DNA of 64,000 nucleotides from a virus, in IMG/VR virus record IMGVR_UViG_3300020156_000022, positions 1 to 64,000 of that record, one strand, 5' to 3'. Positions 1 to 6,977 of this stretch are shown here, in pieces (the stretch's first letter is position 1; each line of letters begins with the position of its first letter). The notes under the pieces were generated by a model that was given only the letters and a program-made list of their open reading frames with translations, ran no database searches and was not told where the DNA came from. Position numbers and translations under genes: made by a program.

Positions 1-17
1 GTCTCTTCGATGATCAT
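1..17 (-). CDS. Start of a gene running off the left edge
   Basis: An ATG at 17 follows a good ribosome binding site (CGGAAGG) and lies downstream of the promoter at 50-78. Only five codons (MIIEE) are in the window, so no function can be given. Confidence 0.5.
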
Positions 18-49
18 TGCGATGCCTTCCGTTGAAATATTCTGGCGTT

Positions 50-78
50 AGCCTATCAAGCAAAGCTAGGGTTGTCAA
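50..78 (-). promoter_or_regulatory. Promoter TTGACA-N17-TAGGCT
   Basis: -35 at 73-78 and -10 at 50-55 with a 17-base spacer. It drives the gene at the left edge and is the archetype of the promoters repeated through the window. Confidence 0.75.
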
Positions 79-144
79 CTGCCAATCTCGTGATCACTCG
101 TAGATCAGTCCTCAACTAGCAATATAACAACCCTAGCATAGGTC

Positions 145-468
145 TTACAGGTCCGCAACCAACATGATCAGCTCATCAATATCTGATTCGATCAGCCATC
201 CTCGCACGTCGTCAAACTCAAACCCTGGCAAATGCTCGGTACGGCCGATGAAATCCCAATCACGCCACTCATTGCTGTTGAACCGAATAGCTGCGGCTTC
301 CCACTGCCCAGAAGCAGAGCCGTAACTGTACATGTGACGAACAATAGACAAGCCGTAACCATTCGGGAATCGAATGTAGACCTGCACACCATCGTGCAAC
401 GGCTTGACCAGGTAAGAAAAGTCTTCAGGCAACGTCAACGAACTGTCGAAAACTTCAAGATCAGACAT
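145..468 (-). CDS. Hypothetical protein, 107 aa
   Basis: Acidic soluble protein with several Trp residues (WRDWDF, RGWLIESD). No signal peptide or membrane segment. ATG preceded by AAGGGAAAC. I do not recognise a family. Confidence 0.8.
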   Translation of the reverse strand: MSDLEVFDSSLTLPEDFSYLVKPLHDGVQVYIRFPNGYGLSIVRHMYSYGSASGQWEAAAIRFNSNEWRDWDFIGRTEHLPGFEFDDVRGWLIESDIDELIMLVADL

Positions 469-494
469 TGTGTTTCCCTTTGTTTGTTTTATGG

Positions 495-698
495 CTACTC
501 TACGGTGACAGTCTGCATGGTAACTCGCAGAAGGTGATCGTAGTCACCTGACATAGCCTCATTCATGTACTCGTCCACCGCATCACCATGACCTGCACTA
601 CGCAGTGCTGCGGCAACCTTTCCCAGAATAGAGAAGGCATTACCATCCTGCCCAACAAGAGTAACAACAACATCAGGATACTTAATATCAGAAGTCAT
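495..698 (-). CDS. Small conserved actinophage-type protein, 67 aa
   Basis: Reads MTSDIKYPDVVVTLVGQ and contains GNAFSILGKVAAALR and SGDYDHLLR, a pattern I associate with a small family in actinobacteria and their phages; its function is unknown to me. The internal ATG at 698 is chosen because AAGGAAAG stands in front of it; the longer reading frame to 779 overlaps the neighbour at 716-856. Confidence 0.8.
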   Translation of the reverse strand: MTSDIKYPDVVVTLVGQDGNAFSILGKVAAALRSAGHGDAVDEYMNEAMSGDYDHLLRVTMQTVTVE

Positions 699-715
699 TG
701 AGCTTTCCTTTTCTA

Positions 716-856
716 TCAGTATCGAGTGTAGGTAATACGGAACAGACTTCCAATAATCAAAAGCAGATATGCCCACCAAGGGAAGTCTACCGCATCGGAA
801 ACAAGATCCATAATCAATACAGTAGGGACAGCGAAAGTGTAAACACTAATCTTCAA
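716..856 (-). CDS. Small membrane protein, 46 aa, TTG start
   Basis: Starts at a TTG after AGAAAG. One hydrophobic segment (WWAYLLLIIGSLF) near the C-terminus ends in basic RITYTRY. It lies just upstream of the 67-aa gene and is probably cotranscribed with it. Function not recognised. Confidence 0.6.
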   Translation of the reverse strand: MKISVYTFAVPTVLIMDLVSDAVDFPWWAYLLLIIGSLFRITYTRY

Positions 857-884
857 TTGAGAAACTTTCTTTAGAAATTAAGAA

Positions 885-940
885 GGGTAGGTAAGAAACT
901 CGTCAAGTGCCGTACTTGAGTCTTTATCTCTTACCTACCC
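885..940 (-). terminator. Hairpin terminator
   Basis: Twelve-base arms gggtaggtaaga and tcttacctaccc enclose a partly self-paired loop, immediately 3' of the 950-1120 gene. Confidence 0.55.
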
Positions 941-949
941 TGAAGCTTA

Positions 950-1120
950 CTACATCTCCCAACGGCCCGCAAGGGCTTCCCGGACGTTCTGGCGTTCACG
1001 TCGTCGTGACTGACGACGATCCTTAGTCCTGCCCTTACCGTTGTCAGCGTGCTCAAAGCAGCAACCACACGCGAATCGGTGCGCATTGAGGTCACGGGAC
1101 AACATCTTTCCGTTGCGCAT
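950..1120 (-). CDS. Small basic cysteine-containing protein, 56 aa
   Basis: Begins MRNGKMLSRD; has a FACGCCFEHAD cysteine cluster that could bind a metal, then a very basic segment (KDRRQSRRRERQ). RBS AGGGGA. Transcribed from the promoter at 1165-1193. A nucleic-acid-binding role is only a guess from charge. Confidence 0.65.
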   Translation of the reverse strand: MRNGKMLSRDLNAHRFACGCCFEHADNGKGRTKDRRQSRRRERQNVREALAGRWEM

Positions 1121-1139
1121 AGCATCCCCTATGGTGTTG

Positions 1140-1355
1140 TCAGGTCTTGCTTATTTCTGAGCGTAGCTTATCAAGCGAACTAGGCTCTGTCAACCCCACG
1201 ATGTAAAGGTTCGCCTGATCGATGGCGCGGAAAATATCACTAGGCGTTAGCTTAACATATGTCAACGGTCCTAGCAAAATGAAATCATTATCTGTTTCTG
1301 CTACGATAGTCCATTCACCGCACGTGTAACGATTACCTGCGGGTATCCACTCCAT
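1140..1355 (-). CDS. Hypothetical protein, 71 aa
   Basis: Its ATG overlaps the TAA of the kinase-like gene (TAATG), so translation is probably coupled. Sequence not recognised. Confidence 0.75.
   Translation of the reverse strand: MEWIPAGNRYTCGEWTIVAETDNDFILLGPLTYVKLTPSDIFRAIDQANLYIVGLTEPSSLDKLRSEISKT
1165..1193 (-). promoter_or_regulatory. Promoter TTGACA-N17-TAAGCT
   Basis: -35 at 1188-1193, -10 at 1165-1170, inside the 3' end of the 71-aa gene; drives 950-1120. Confidence 0.7.
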
Positions 1356-1810
1356 TAGGATTCACCACATCCCAGATCAATGATGTAAACCGTACCGTTT
1401 GGAGAAATTAGAACATTCTCACTGTGCAAATCACCAATAGGAATATCTTTTACTGCTTCTGCCCAACAAACATCTTTGCCAGGGCAACTATCTACATGCT
1501 CCGTACGATAACATTCGTTGTCTGGGTGCTTACCCTTAACGTATTCAGCAGCAATAACATTACCTTCAAGCAAATACATTTCAGGAAACTTCACGTTTTC
1601 GGGCAACTCAATCTGAGAGTATCGCTTGTAAGTTTCCCACTCCCACAAATTAGTACCAACACTATTATGTGTGTGGGAATCTACCTTGTAGACCCACCGC
1701 CCACTACGCAGACGATATACGGTTCGGTATTCCCCTTCACCAATGATCTTGCCGTTAGCAAAAGCATACATAGCTTTGCGAAGTGTAGGGAAGCCCTCCA
1801 TGCGAGCCAT
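1355..1810 (-). CDS. Protein-kinase-like fold protein, 151 aa
   Basis: Short protein with kinase landmarks in order: a glycine-rich loop (GEGEYRTVYRL, near residue 25), a possible ATP lysine (WVYKVD), a catalytic-loop-like IGDLHSENVLIS near 126, and a DFG-like VYIIDLGCG at the C-terminus. It is about half the length of a Ser/Thr kinase domain and ends right after the DLG, so the C-lobe is missing. It may be an atypical small-molecule or antibiotic-type kinase, or an inactive pseudokinase. RBS and promoter (1849-1877) lie directly upstream. Confidence 0.75.
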   Translation of the reverse strand: MARMEGFPTLRKAMYAFANGKIIGEGEYRTVYRLRSGRWVYKVDSHTHNSVGTNLWEWETYKRYSQIELPENVKFPEMYLLEGNVIAAEYVKGKHPDNECYRTEHVDSCPGKDVCWAEAVKDIPIGDLHSENVLISPNGTVYIIDLGCGES

Positions 1811-1848
1811 AAGGTTACTCCTTAGTTCTTGCTTGCTGTGTTGCCTAG

Positions 1849-1877
1849 AGCCTATCAGACTTCAACAAGGTTGTCAA
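1849..1877 (-). promoter_or_regulatory. Promoter TTGACA-N17-TAGGCT
   Basis: -35 at 1872-1877, -10 at 1849-1854; drives the kinase-like gene. Confidence 0.75.
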
Positions 1878-2047
1878 CGCTTACGACTAGCCTTAAGAGA
1901 CTGCTCATACTCAGCAAGATCCTTAGGACGTTGAGACTTACTGGCGTAGCCTTGTTTCAAATACTTAGGGGTGCGCAGTCTAGAATCTTTCGAAGTTACC
2001 CCCGCAAGATCTGTGTCTCTACCTGTAGTTGCATGACGCTTTCCCAT
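1874..2047 (-). CDS. Small basic protein, 57 aa
   Basis: Starts MGKRHATTGRDTD and ends KASRKR. RBS AGAAAGG. Hydrophilic and Lys/Arg rich; not recognised. The -35 of the next promoter lies in its last codons. Confidence 0.7.
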   Translation of the reverse strand: MGKRHATTGRDTDLAGVTSKDSRLRTPKYLKQGYASKSQRPKDLAEYEQSLKASRKR

Positions 2048-2126
2048 TTTCGATTAAACCTTTCTATTGTTGAATTACTGTTGACCGATAAGGCAGTCAC
2101 ACCATACTACATTCAGATCCATAAAA

Positions 2127-2217
2127 GCGAGGCAGCAGGATTCGAACCTACGATTTCCAAGGAGCTAGTGCCCTAGCTTATCCTTGACGCATTAAACCTA
2201 TAATGCTATTGCCCCAC
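2127..2217 (-). ncRNA. tRNA-like RNA with extended anticodon hairpin
   Basis: Terminal stem GTGGGGCA/TGCCTCGC, D-arm GCAT/ATGC with GG in its loop, and a perfect T-arm (GTAGG TTCGAAT CCTGC). In place of a 7-base anticodon loop there is a long hairpin: CAAGG/CCTTG enclosing AGCTAG/CTAGCT with loop GGCA. It therefore cannot read a codon in this form. Transcribed from the promoter at 2362-2390. Confidence 0.6.
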
Positions 2218-2218
2218 G

Positions 2219-2350
2219 CACGGACTATTAGGTACCTAATAGTACTGGCGAGTCTCTAGAGTAGCTTTTTGGGAGGGACCGCTACTTTACCCCGCCGTCG
2301 GATTTGCCGTCTGCAACGATAGGCTCCCCGGACCGTTCCTGCCCCTTGCC
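2219..2350 (-). ncRNA. Structured leader RNA between promoter and tRNA-like RNA
   Basis: About 130 bases with no ORF. Contains a perfect 20-base palindrome at 2223-2242 (actattaggtacctaatagt) and a GTAGC/GCTAC stem around 2262-2286. It could be an RNA of its own or a processed leader. Confidence 0.35.
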
Positions 2351-2361
2351 TTATGTTTGCT

Positions 2362-2390
2362 AGCCTACGGCTAACCTATCAGCTTGTCAA
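2362..2390 (-). promoter_or_regulatory. Promoter TTGACA-N17-TAGGCT
   Basis: -35 at 2385-2390, -10 at 2362-2367; drives the structured RNA, the tRNA-like RNA and the 57-aa gene. Confidence 0.7.
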
Positions 2391-2399
2391 GTACTAGGT

Positions 2400-2627
2400 T
2401 TAAGCAGCTTCGATTTCGTACTGAAACAGAGGAAAACCTCCAAGACGTGCATTTACCTTAGATACTACCTCGTTACTACCATCATCATCAAGTCTGACAA
2501 AATAGTCAAAAAAGGCATCATCGCCAGGCATGACCATGACTATAGTACCCTTAGTGCCAGCGGCAACAATACCAGGTTCATTGTCAAAGTCCTTCACCAG
2601 CTTAACTCGATCACCTTCTGTAAACAT
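2400..2627 (-). CDS. Hypothetical protein, 75 aa
   Basis: The N-terminal part (GDRVKLVKDFDNEPGIV, then GTKGTIVMV) looks like a small beta-barrel of the KOW/SH3 type, but this is a weak resemblance. No catalytic motif seen. Confidence 0.75.
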   Translation of the reverse strand: MFTEGDRVKLVKDFDNEPGIVAAGTKGTIVMVMPGDDAFFDYFVRLDDDGSNEVVSKVNARLGGFPLFQYEIEAA

Positions 2628-2643
2628 ACTAGCTCCCTTATTG

Positions 2644-2724
2644 TCAATGACCTTGGGTGCACTTATTGTTGATTACAGCATTGCCACATACATAACAGTG
2701 ACTTTCAGGAATGTTACTTTCCAT
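2644..2724 (-). CDS. Micro zinc-ribbon-like protein, 26 aa
   Basis: CYVCGN plus a later Cys and His (KCTQGH). RBS AGGATAAG. One of many tiny Cys-rich proteins in this window. Confidence 0.55.
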   Translation of the reverse strand: MESNIPESHCYVCGNAVINNKCTQGH

Positions 2725-2743
2725 ATTCACTTATCCTCATGTT

Positions 2744-2935
2744 TCAGGATTGATTGATGATTTTGTCGAGACCTTTAGCGTAAATGAATCGTGGCCCAAT
2801 TTCCGTAACCATACGATTTTCACGGTCTTCAAGAATTGATACCAGCTGCTCAAACTCATTCTCGCTGAGAAAGAAACTGATGTCCGCATCCTCAAGAATT
2901 TCGCGGATGGTAGGGATGTCTTCCGGCTTAGTCAT
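2744..2935 (-). CDS. Hypothetical protein, 63 aa
   Basis: Small acidic, probably helical protein (SENEFEQLVSILEDREN). RBS AAAGAGA; promoter at 2964-2993. Confidence 0.75.
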   Translation of the reverse strand: MTKPEDIPTIREILEDADISFFLSENEFEQLVSILEDRENRMVTEIGPRFIYAKGLDKIINQS

Positions 2936-2963
2936 TTTAGGTCTCTTTCTTTAAGTTGAGGCA

Positions 2964-2993
2964 AGCCTATCAGACCTGCCTCATGCTCGTCAA
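2964..2993 (-). promoter_or_regulatory. Promoter TTGACG-N18-TAGGCT
   Basis: -35 at 2988-2993, -10 at 2964-2969; drives 2744-2935 and the genes after it. Confidence 0.6.
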
Positions 2994-3142
2994 GACTTCT
3001 GCTTAGCCGCTTTGATCTGTGTGATGATCTCCGTCTGAATTTCCTTCGTGCGGTTTGAACCCTTTAGGCGACGCATAGCTGCGCGCTGCTCCCACTCAGA
3101 CTCTAAAGTTTCTGCTCGCTCTGCCAATGTCCACTTAGCCAT
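2990..3142 (-). CDS. Small helical protein, 50 aa
   Basis: Perfect AGGAGG 7 bases before the ATG. Charged amphipathic helix (MAKWTLAERAETLESEWEQR). Not recognised. Confidence 0.75.
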   Translation of the reverse strand: MAKWTLAERAETLESEWEQRAAMRRLKGSNRTKEIQTEIITQIKAAKQKS

Positions 3143-3182
3143 GATTACCTCCTAGGTTGTCTTGTTCCTTCCACCCTACAGA

Positions 3183-3214
3183 AAAGAGGCAGGAGTGTCA
3201 ACCCCTGCCTCTTT
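3183..3214 (-). terminator. Hairpin terminator
   Basis: Arms aaagaggcagg and cctgcctcttt, directly after the phosphoribosyltransferase gene. Confidence 0.75.
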
Positions 3215-3221
3215 CAAATAT

Positions 3222-3929
3222 TTACTTGGTTAGCTCACGGTGAGCATGGACAGCCATAGCTACCAATTCCTCTAGGGTGAGGGTCTGCTCATAGGTGTAA
3301 TTGGTACGTGCAAGCTTTACCGTAGCTCCGATGATGTCGGAGGTTGGCTTATCAGAAGCCATAGTTAGCTGCATAGAACGATAAATGTAATTGTAAGCTG
3401 AGTAATCAACATACCGAACATGCCCGTCTGTATCGATCTTACGAACACAACGACCATTACCAGCTGAGTCAATAAACTTACCAGCATAACTCTTATCAAT
3501 TTCGTTATAATTGTTTTGGTAGCAATAGGTGCCTACATATTCAGTAGAGAAACCGACTCCGGCTAGCATATTTGCAACCTGACGCTTTGCCGTAAGAACA
3601 GTTTCGCCAGTACAGACAAAGTCATCAACCAAAATCCAGCGCTTACCGATAGTGCCTCTGCCGAACTGCCCACAACTGTAGGAATCATGACTGCGCACAT
3701 CAGGCTTTCGCAGCGCAAGAAAAGGCACATCAAAATGACGGGCCAAAATTGGCAGGACCAATACACCAGACAGGCCAATTGCAACCATGCTGTCAAACTC
3801 AACACCAAGCCCCACCAGTTGAGTTTCCGCAGCAATACAAATCTTTTCCGCATCACCAAACGCTGCTTTGAAGTAGCCACCATCAACGGTGAAAAAATCT
3901 TTGGTCTTTGGGGAAGACGTAGTGGACAT
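3222..3929 (-). CDS. Phosphoribosyltransferase-like protein, 235 aa
   Basis: Type I PRTase fold: the PRPP-binding loop is seen as ILVDDFVCTGET near residue 98, preceded by hydrophobic VAIGLSGVLVLPIL. Such enzymes join a base to PRPP in salvage or act as regulators. The substrate-specifying hood does not match a family I can name. Own promoter (3968-3996) and terminator, so a single-gene unit. Confidence 0.8.
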   Translation of the reverse strand: MSTTSSPKTKDFFTVDGGYFKAAFGDAEKICIAAETQLVGLGVEFDSMVAIGLSGVLVLPILARHFDVPFLALRKPDVRSHDSYSCGQFGRGTIGKRWILVDDFVCTGETVLTAKRQVANMLAGVGFSTEYVGTYCYQNNYNEIDKSYAGKFIDSAGNGRCVRKIDTDGHVRYVDYSAYNYIYRSMQLTMASDKPTSDIIGATVKLARTNYTYEQTLTLEELVAMAVHAHRELTK

Positions 3930-3967
3930 AGAGATTACCTTTCTGGGATCAACTTTGTTGTGGCTAG

Positions 3968-3996
3968 AGCCTATCAGACCTTCTCAACTACGTCAA
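3968..3996 (-). promoter_or_regulatory. Promoter TTGACG-N17-TAGGCT
   Basis: -35 at 3991-3996, -10 at 3968-3973; drives the phosphoribosyltransferase gene. Confidence 0.7.
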
Positions 3997-4163
3997 GCTC
4001 GATTTAGTCCAGAGATTACCAAAACAAGAACTACGTATCCTACAGCAATAACTACCGCTCTGATAAATGCCCTCATTCCATGACCATACTTAAAGTAGTA
4101 TACATTGATGAAATAGTTAAGGAAGATCGATATAGCCGAACCAACAATAAGTCCTGTCAACAT
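3993..4163 (-). CDS. Small membrane protein, 56 aa
   Basis: Two hydrophobic segments separated by a basic loop (YFKYGHGMRAF). Start at ATG 4163 because AAGGTAGGAG precedes it. Last gene of an eight-gene cluster from 5938. Confidence 0.7.
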   Translation of the reverse strand: MLTGLIVGSAISIFLNYFINVYYFKYGHGMRAFIRAVVIAVGYVVLVLVISGLNRA

Positions 4164-4182
4164 GGCTCCTACCTTAACAAAG

Positions 4183-4380
4183 TCATTCAAGCATGTCAAG
4201 CTCGCTAGCGAAGAAACCTAGTTCATCTTTCTCTCCGTCTAGCACAACCACACAGAAACCGCCTCTACGGCTTTTTAAGCGTCCCTTACGGCCTCGCCAC
4301 ATGTCACCCCCACCATGGAAAGATCTTGGGTTAGAGATGACTACAGCAGCACCACGGACTAGCTTAGATCGATCGGTCAT
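4183..4380 (-). CDS. Hypothetical protein, 65 aa
   Basis: Basic Gly/Arg-rich middle (WRGRKGRLKSRRGG). Its ATG overlaps the TGA of the preceding membrane peptide gene (ATGA). Beta-rich and possibly KOW-like; not assigned. Confidence 0.75.
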   Translation of the reverse strand: MTDRSKLVRGAAVVISNPRSFHGGGDMWRGRKGRLKSRRGGFCVVVLDGEKDELGFFASELDMLE

Positions 4381-4544
4381 CCTGCTTTGCTCCCGATAAC
4401 AGAGATCCACACTTTTACAATAGCAACAATAAGGCACAAAACAATAATGGGTATGAGATAGACAACCAACCTTAGCACACTAGGCACTAATGAAAGTATC
4501 CATCCCATACCCATTAAAGGTACCAGAAGGTACGGTTTCCGCAT
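4377..4544 (-). CDS. Small membrane protein, 55 aa
   Basis: Hydrophobic throughout (WILSLVPSVLRL, YLIPIIVLCLIVAIV). Its start overlaps the stop of 4544-4906 (TAATG) and its stop overlaps the next start. Confidence 0.7.
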   Translation of the reverse strand: MRKPYLLVPLMGMGWILSLVPSVLRLVVYLIPIIVLCLIVAIVKVWISVIGSKAG

Positions 4545-4906
4545 TAGAGACTGTCGATTACCTTGAGCGCGCTCTTAAGTTCAGCGAGTCGAGACTCAAG
4601 TCGAGCAATTTCATTGAGAATCTGCTCACGCGGGCCACCAGCGGCATTGCTAAAAAGCTTATCCATTTCAGTTTCGTCGAGATTAGACACTACTGAAAGC
4701 TCAGGCTTAACAACCTTCCAAGCCCAGCGGCTCGCCCAAACAAGTCCATCCTTGCCACGGTAAGGCTCACCAACACCTACAGGATAACGAACACCGACTG
4801 AGGCCGCGTCGGTAGCTGCCTCAACAACACCCACATAATCATAAAGATCTTCGCGAGTATTACCAACATAAAGAACTTTCGTGCCGAGAATGTCTTCGTT
4901 AGACAT
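4544..4906 (-). CDS. Hypothetical protein with C-terminal coiled coil, 120 aa
   Basis: Beta-rich N-terminal half; the C-terminus (ILNEIARLESRLAELKSALK) is a clear heptad coiled coil. Part of a translationally coupled cluster. Confidence 0.8.
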   Translation of the reverse strand: MSNEDILGTKVLYVGNTREDLYDYVGVVEAATDAASVGVRYPVGVGEPYRGKDGLVWASRWAWKVVKPELSVVSNLDETEMDKLFSNAAGGPREQILNEIARLESRLAELKSALKVIDSL

Positions 4907-4909
4907 TTC

Positions 4910-5155
4910 CTAACCTCTCATTCGCTGAATAAGGCGATTGCTTTTGATTCCAGTACGTGGTCTGTTCAAATAGCTGTCGTTGAAGTCTGAAGGCTTAAGC
5001 TGTCTGCCGATCCTTGTCTCAACGTGTTGTACGCAGAGCATACCAACCTTGCCTAGCCCTGTCAAGCTCCATGTCGAGTCGATCAGCATGTAAAGCTCAC
5101 CCTGTCTAGCAGTATCAACGCCACAGTCAAGGCAAAGAAATTTTTTACGACTCAT
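4910..5155 (-). CDS. Zinc-finger-like protein, 81 aa
   Basis: N-terminal CLDCG with a later Cys-x2-His pair (CVQH), then a basic tail. A decayed partial copy of its first residues lies at 5288-5380. Confidence 0.75.
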   Translation of the reverse strand: MSRKKFLCLDCGVDTARQGELYMLIDSTWSLTGLGKVGMLCVQHVETRIGRQLKPSDFNDSYLNRPRTGIKSNRLIQRMRG

Positions 5156-5286
5156 TTCTTTACGATCTTACGAGCTATGTCGAATGCCTTGCCAAAAGCC
5201 TTACGCTCCTTATCAAGGCATTCAGCACATCTAATCTCGTGCCATCCATTAAGTTCCGTACCTGGCTTACAGCCGCAATCTGGCAT
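5152..5286 (-). CDS. Small zinc-ribbon-like protein, 44 aa
   Basis: CGCKPG and CAECLDKERK motifs. Its TGA overlaps the ATG of the 81-aa gene (ATGA). Confidence 0.7.
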   Translation of the reverse strand: MPDCGCKPGTELNGWHEIRCAECLDKERKAFGKAFDIARKIVKK

Positions 5287-5287
5287 T

Positions 5288-5380
5288 CTAGTTCACCTCA
5301 AATAGATAATTTCTTTTGCTTCGGCGAATTTCACCAGTAGTTATACCATAGTCAAGGCAGAGAAACTTTTTACGGCTTAT
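5288..5380 (-). pseudogene. Decayed duplicate of the 4910-5155 gene start
   Basis: Encodes ISRKKFLCLDYGITTG, almost the same as MSRKKFLCLDCGVDTA of the intact gene, but the start codon is ATA and the second Cys is Tyr; it stops after 30 codons. No usable start seen. Confidence 0.55.
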
Positions 5381-5425
5381 TGATTCTCTCCCAAGCTGCC
5401 TGCACTTCGCGAGCAATTTTTATTC

Positions 5426-5776
5426 CTAGCTAGGAAGTGCTCCCTGCCGGAAAGCCTTACGATAGCGTTGCCTCTGACGTGCCGACATTTTACCACCATT
5501 TCGATCTGCTGCATAGATTTCAGCCTTACGTTCTAGAGTTTGCTTGAAAGGAACCTTAGAATTCTGGCTAGCGGCAACGCCTCGCATCCTACGAGCATCC
5601 TTAGCGTTGCGAATAGCTGCCTTAATGGCCTCTACGACAGATTCTACCTTAGCAGGCTTATCATCGGCGCTAAGAGCTTCGATAAGCTGAGCCTTATTCA
5701 AGGAGCTGTAGCCCTTGATCTTACGATCCTTAGCAACAGCCTTGAGTTCTGGGAGCTTCATTTCGTTGTAATTCAT
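5426..5776 (-). CDS. Rho-N/SAP-type nucleic-acid-binding protein, 116 aa
   Basis: Residues 1-35 (MKLPELKAVAKDRKIKGYS then KAQLIEAL) match the helix-turn-helix-like Rho N-terminal/SAP domain. The rest is Arg/Lys/Ala-rich (ARRMRGVAAS, RQRQRYRKAFRQG). Likely binds DNA or RNA; its target is unknown. Start follows the previous stop directly (TAAATG). Confidence 0.75.
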   Translation of the reverse strand: MNYNEMKLPELKAVAKDRKIKGYSSLNKAQLIEALSADDKPAKVESVVEAIKAAIRNAKDARRMRGVAASQNSKVPFKQTLERKAEIYAADRNGGKMSARQRQRYRKAFRQGALPS

Positions 5777-5938
5777 TTACTTACCCTTCTTAGGCTTTTT
5801 ATCAGTCCCAGCGCTACCCTTATATGGGTTACCACCGCGATCAGAAGACTTATTGCGGTTTTCGGCTTGGTTAATCCTGCCTCCACCACCTTTTTCGCCT
5901 TCTTTGCGTTGCTTAGGAATCTTCTTATCTTCTGCCAT
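5777..5938 (-). CDS. Small disordered basic protein, 53 aa
   Basis: Lys/Gly/Asn-rich, no hydrophobic core. Strong RBS GGGAGG. First gene of the cluster 5938-3993. Confidence 0.7.
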   Translation of the reverse strand: MAEDKKIPKQRKEGEKGGGGRINQAENRNKSSDRGGNPYKGSAGTDKKPKKGK

Positions 5939-6201
5939 AGGTTTATCCTCCCACCTGTCAGGAAATGTCTGTTGCCCTTATGTCAACTTTTGCCCTGAGC
6001 TACACTATCCCAGTAGTCGGTACATATTCAGGTGGTAGCTTGCTCCCAAAAGGCTACAAGTTTTCGGATTAAAATTTAGGGGTGCAGGCCACGGATCTAG
6101 ACATCATCCTAAAAAGGAATCCGCTCCCCCGCCTGCTCTGCCAGAGCTTGCGGATGTCTCATGGACAACTCTCTCACTCAGCAGCTTGGATCAGTCTAGC
6201 A

Positions 6202-6342
6202 TTAAACCTTCATCAGGTCCAGGGTATCCGCGAAGTCGATCTCCATTTCATCGAGCATATCCGAAAGGATCTTCTCGGTGATCAGGTCGCGCTCACGGTG
6301 AGCCTGGAAAAGTGCATTAAGGATGTCGATGTAAGAACGCAT
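6202..6342 (-). CDS. Small helical acidic protein, 46 aa
   Basis: RBS AGGAGG. Reads MRSYIDILNALFQAHRERD; the C-terminal half is acidic. Downstream of a tRNA-like RNA from the promoter at 6516-6544. About 260 bases on its 3' side (5940-6200) hold no gene that I can see. Confidence 0.7.
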   Translation of the reverse strand: MRSYIDILNALFQAHRERDLITEKILSDMLDEMEIDFADTLDLMKV

Positions 6343-6402
6343 TGTAAATACCTCCTAGAATACAACCCTGATTGGATACTGACCAGTCGTGAGACTGTCA
6401 TT

Positions 6403-6490
6403 GCAACCCTACTAGGTTTCGAACCTAGCCTATCGCTGGTCTCCGTCAGTCAACGGTGCGATGTTCCATCCAGGAATACTATAGGGTTGC
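6403..6490 (-). ncRNA. tRNA-like RNA, 88 nt
   Basis: Eight-pair terminal stem GCAACCCT/AGGGTTGC, D-arm TTCC/GGAA, perfect T-arm CTAGG TTCGAAA CCTAG. The anticodon arm closes as CCGT/ACGG over only six bases (TGACTG), so no normal anticodon. Transcribed from 6516-6544. Confidence 0.55.
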
Positions 6491-6515
6491 CCCGAACTTT
6501 CTCGGGGATGTTGCT

Positions 6516-6544
6516 AGTCTAGTACATCATCTTGCGAGTGTCAA
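6516..6544 (-). promoter_or_regulatory. Promoter TTGACA-N17-TAGACT
   Basis: -35 at 6539-6544 overlaps the stop of the upstream gene; -10 at 6516-6521. Drives the tRNA-like RNA and 6202-6342. Confidence 0.7.
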
Positions 6545-6684
6545 TACTTGTCTGGACGCTTACGCTTAGCCTTCTCAGGTGCAGCATTGATAGCATGATT
6601 TTCCTTGCGCTTCAAATCTGCTTTTAGCTTTGCTGCCTTACGTTCCGCAATACGATTTTCTACTCGTTTAGCTTTATCGCTCAT
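6541..6684 (-). CDS. Small basic protein, 47 aa
   Basis: Very Lys/Arg/Ala-rich helix (KRVENRIAERKAAKLKADLK). TAATG overlap with the membrane protein gene upstream. Confidence 0.7.
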   Translation of the reverse strand: MSDKAKRVENRIAERKAAKLKADLKRKENHAINAAPEKAKRKRPDKY

Positions 6685-6896
6685 TACTTGCTAACTTCCT
6701 TAAGAAGGCTGGTAAGGAAAGACAAAGCAAACGTAATAACTAGTGGGAAGAAAACAATCTTAGCGGAAGCGGTAAAATCAATTAGGGGAACGAAGTCCCA
6801 CCAATGCGTATGCGCCATATTGATGAAAGCCATAAGTGAAAGGGCGCTCCCGCCCCAAATAAGAGCAAAGACAAAAATGAAGCCAATTGCTAACAT
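6684..6896 (-). CDS. Membrane protein, 70 aa
   Basis: Two transmembrane segments (IGFIFVFALIWGGSALSLMA and IVFFPLVITFALSFLTSLL). Unknown role. Confidence 0.75.
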   Translation of the reverse strand: MLAIGFIFVFALIWGGSALSLMAFINMAHTHWWDFVPLIDFTASAKIVFFPLVITFALSFLTSLLKEVSK

Positions 6897-6928
6897 AAGG
6901 AATCAATTCTCAATTCTGTAGTAAATTA

Positions 6929-6972
6929 TATAGGAGAGGTACCTGACTTAATAACCGGGTACCTCTCCTATA
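6929..6972 (-). terminator. Hairpin terminator after lsr2
   Basis: Fifteen-base arms tataggagaggtacc / ggtacctctcctata, starting six bases after the Lsr2 stop. Confidence 0.75.
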
Positions 6973-6977
6973 AGATA

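Noticed and set aside
2127-2350. tmRNA
   Set aside because: No tag reading frame, no CCA-type 3' end and no alanine-type acceptor at the proper distance.
6082-6522. Plus-strand ORF of 146 codons
   Set aside because: It covers a tRNA-like RNA and the minus-strand gene 6202-6342, which has AGGAGG and a promoter.
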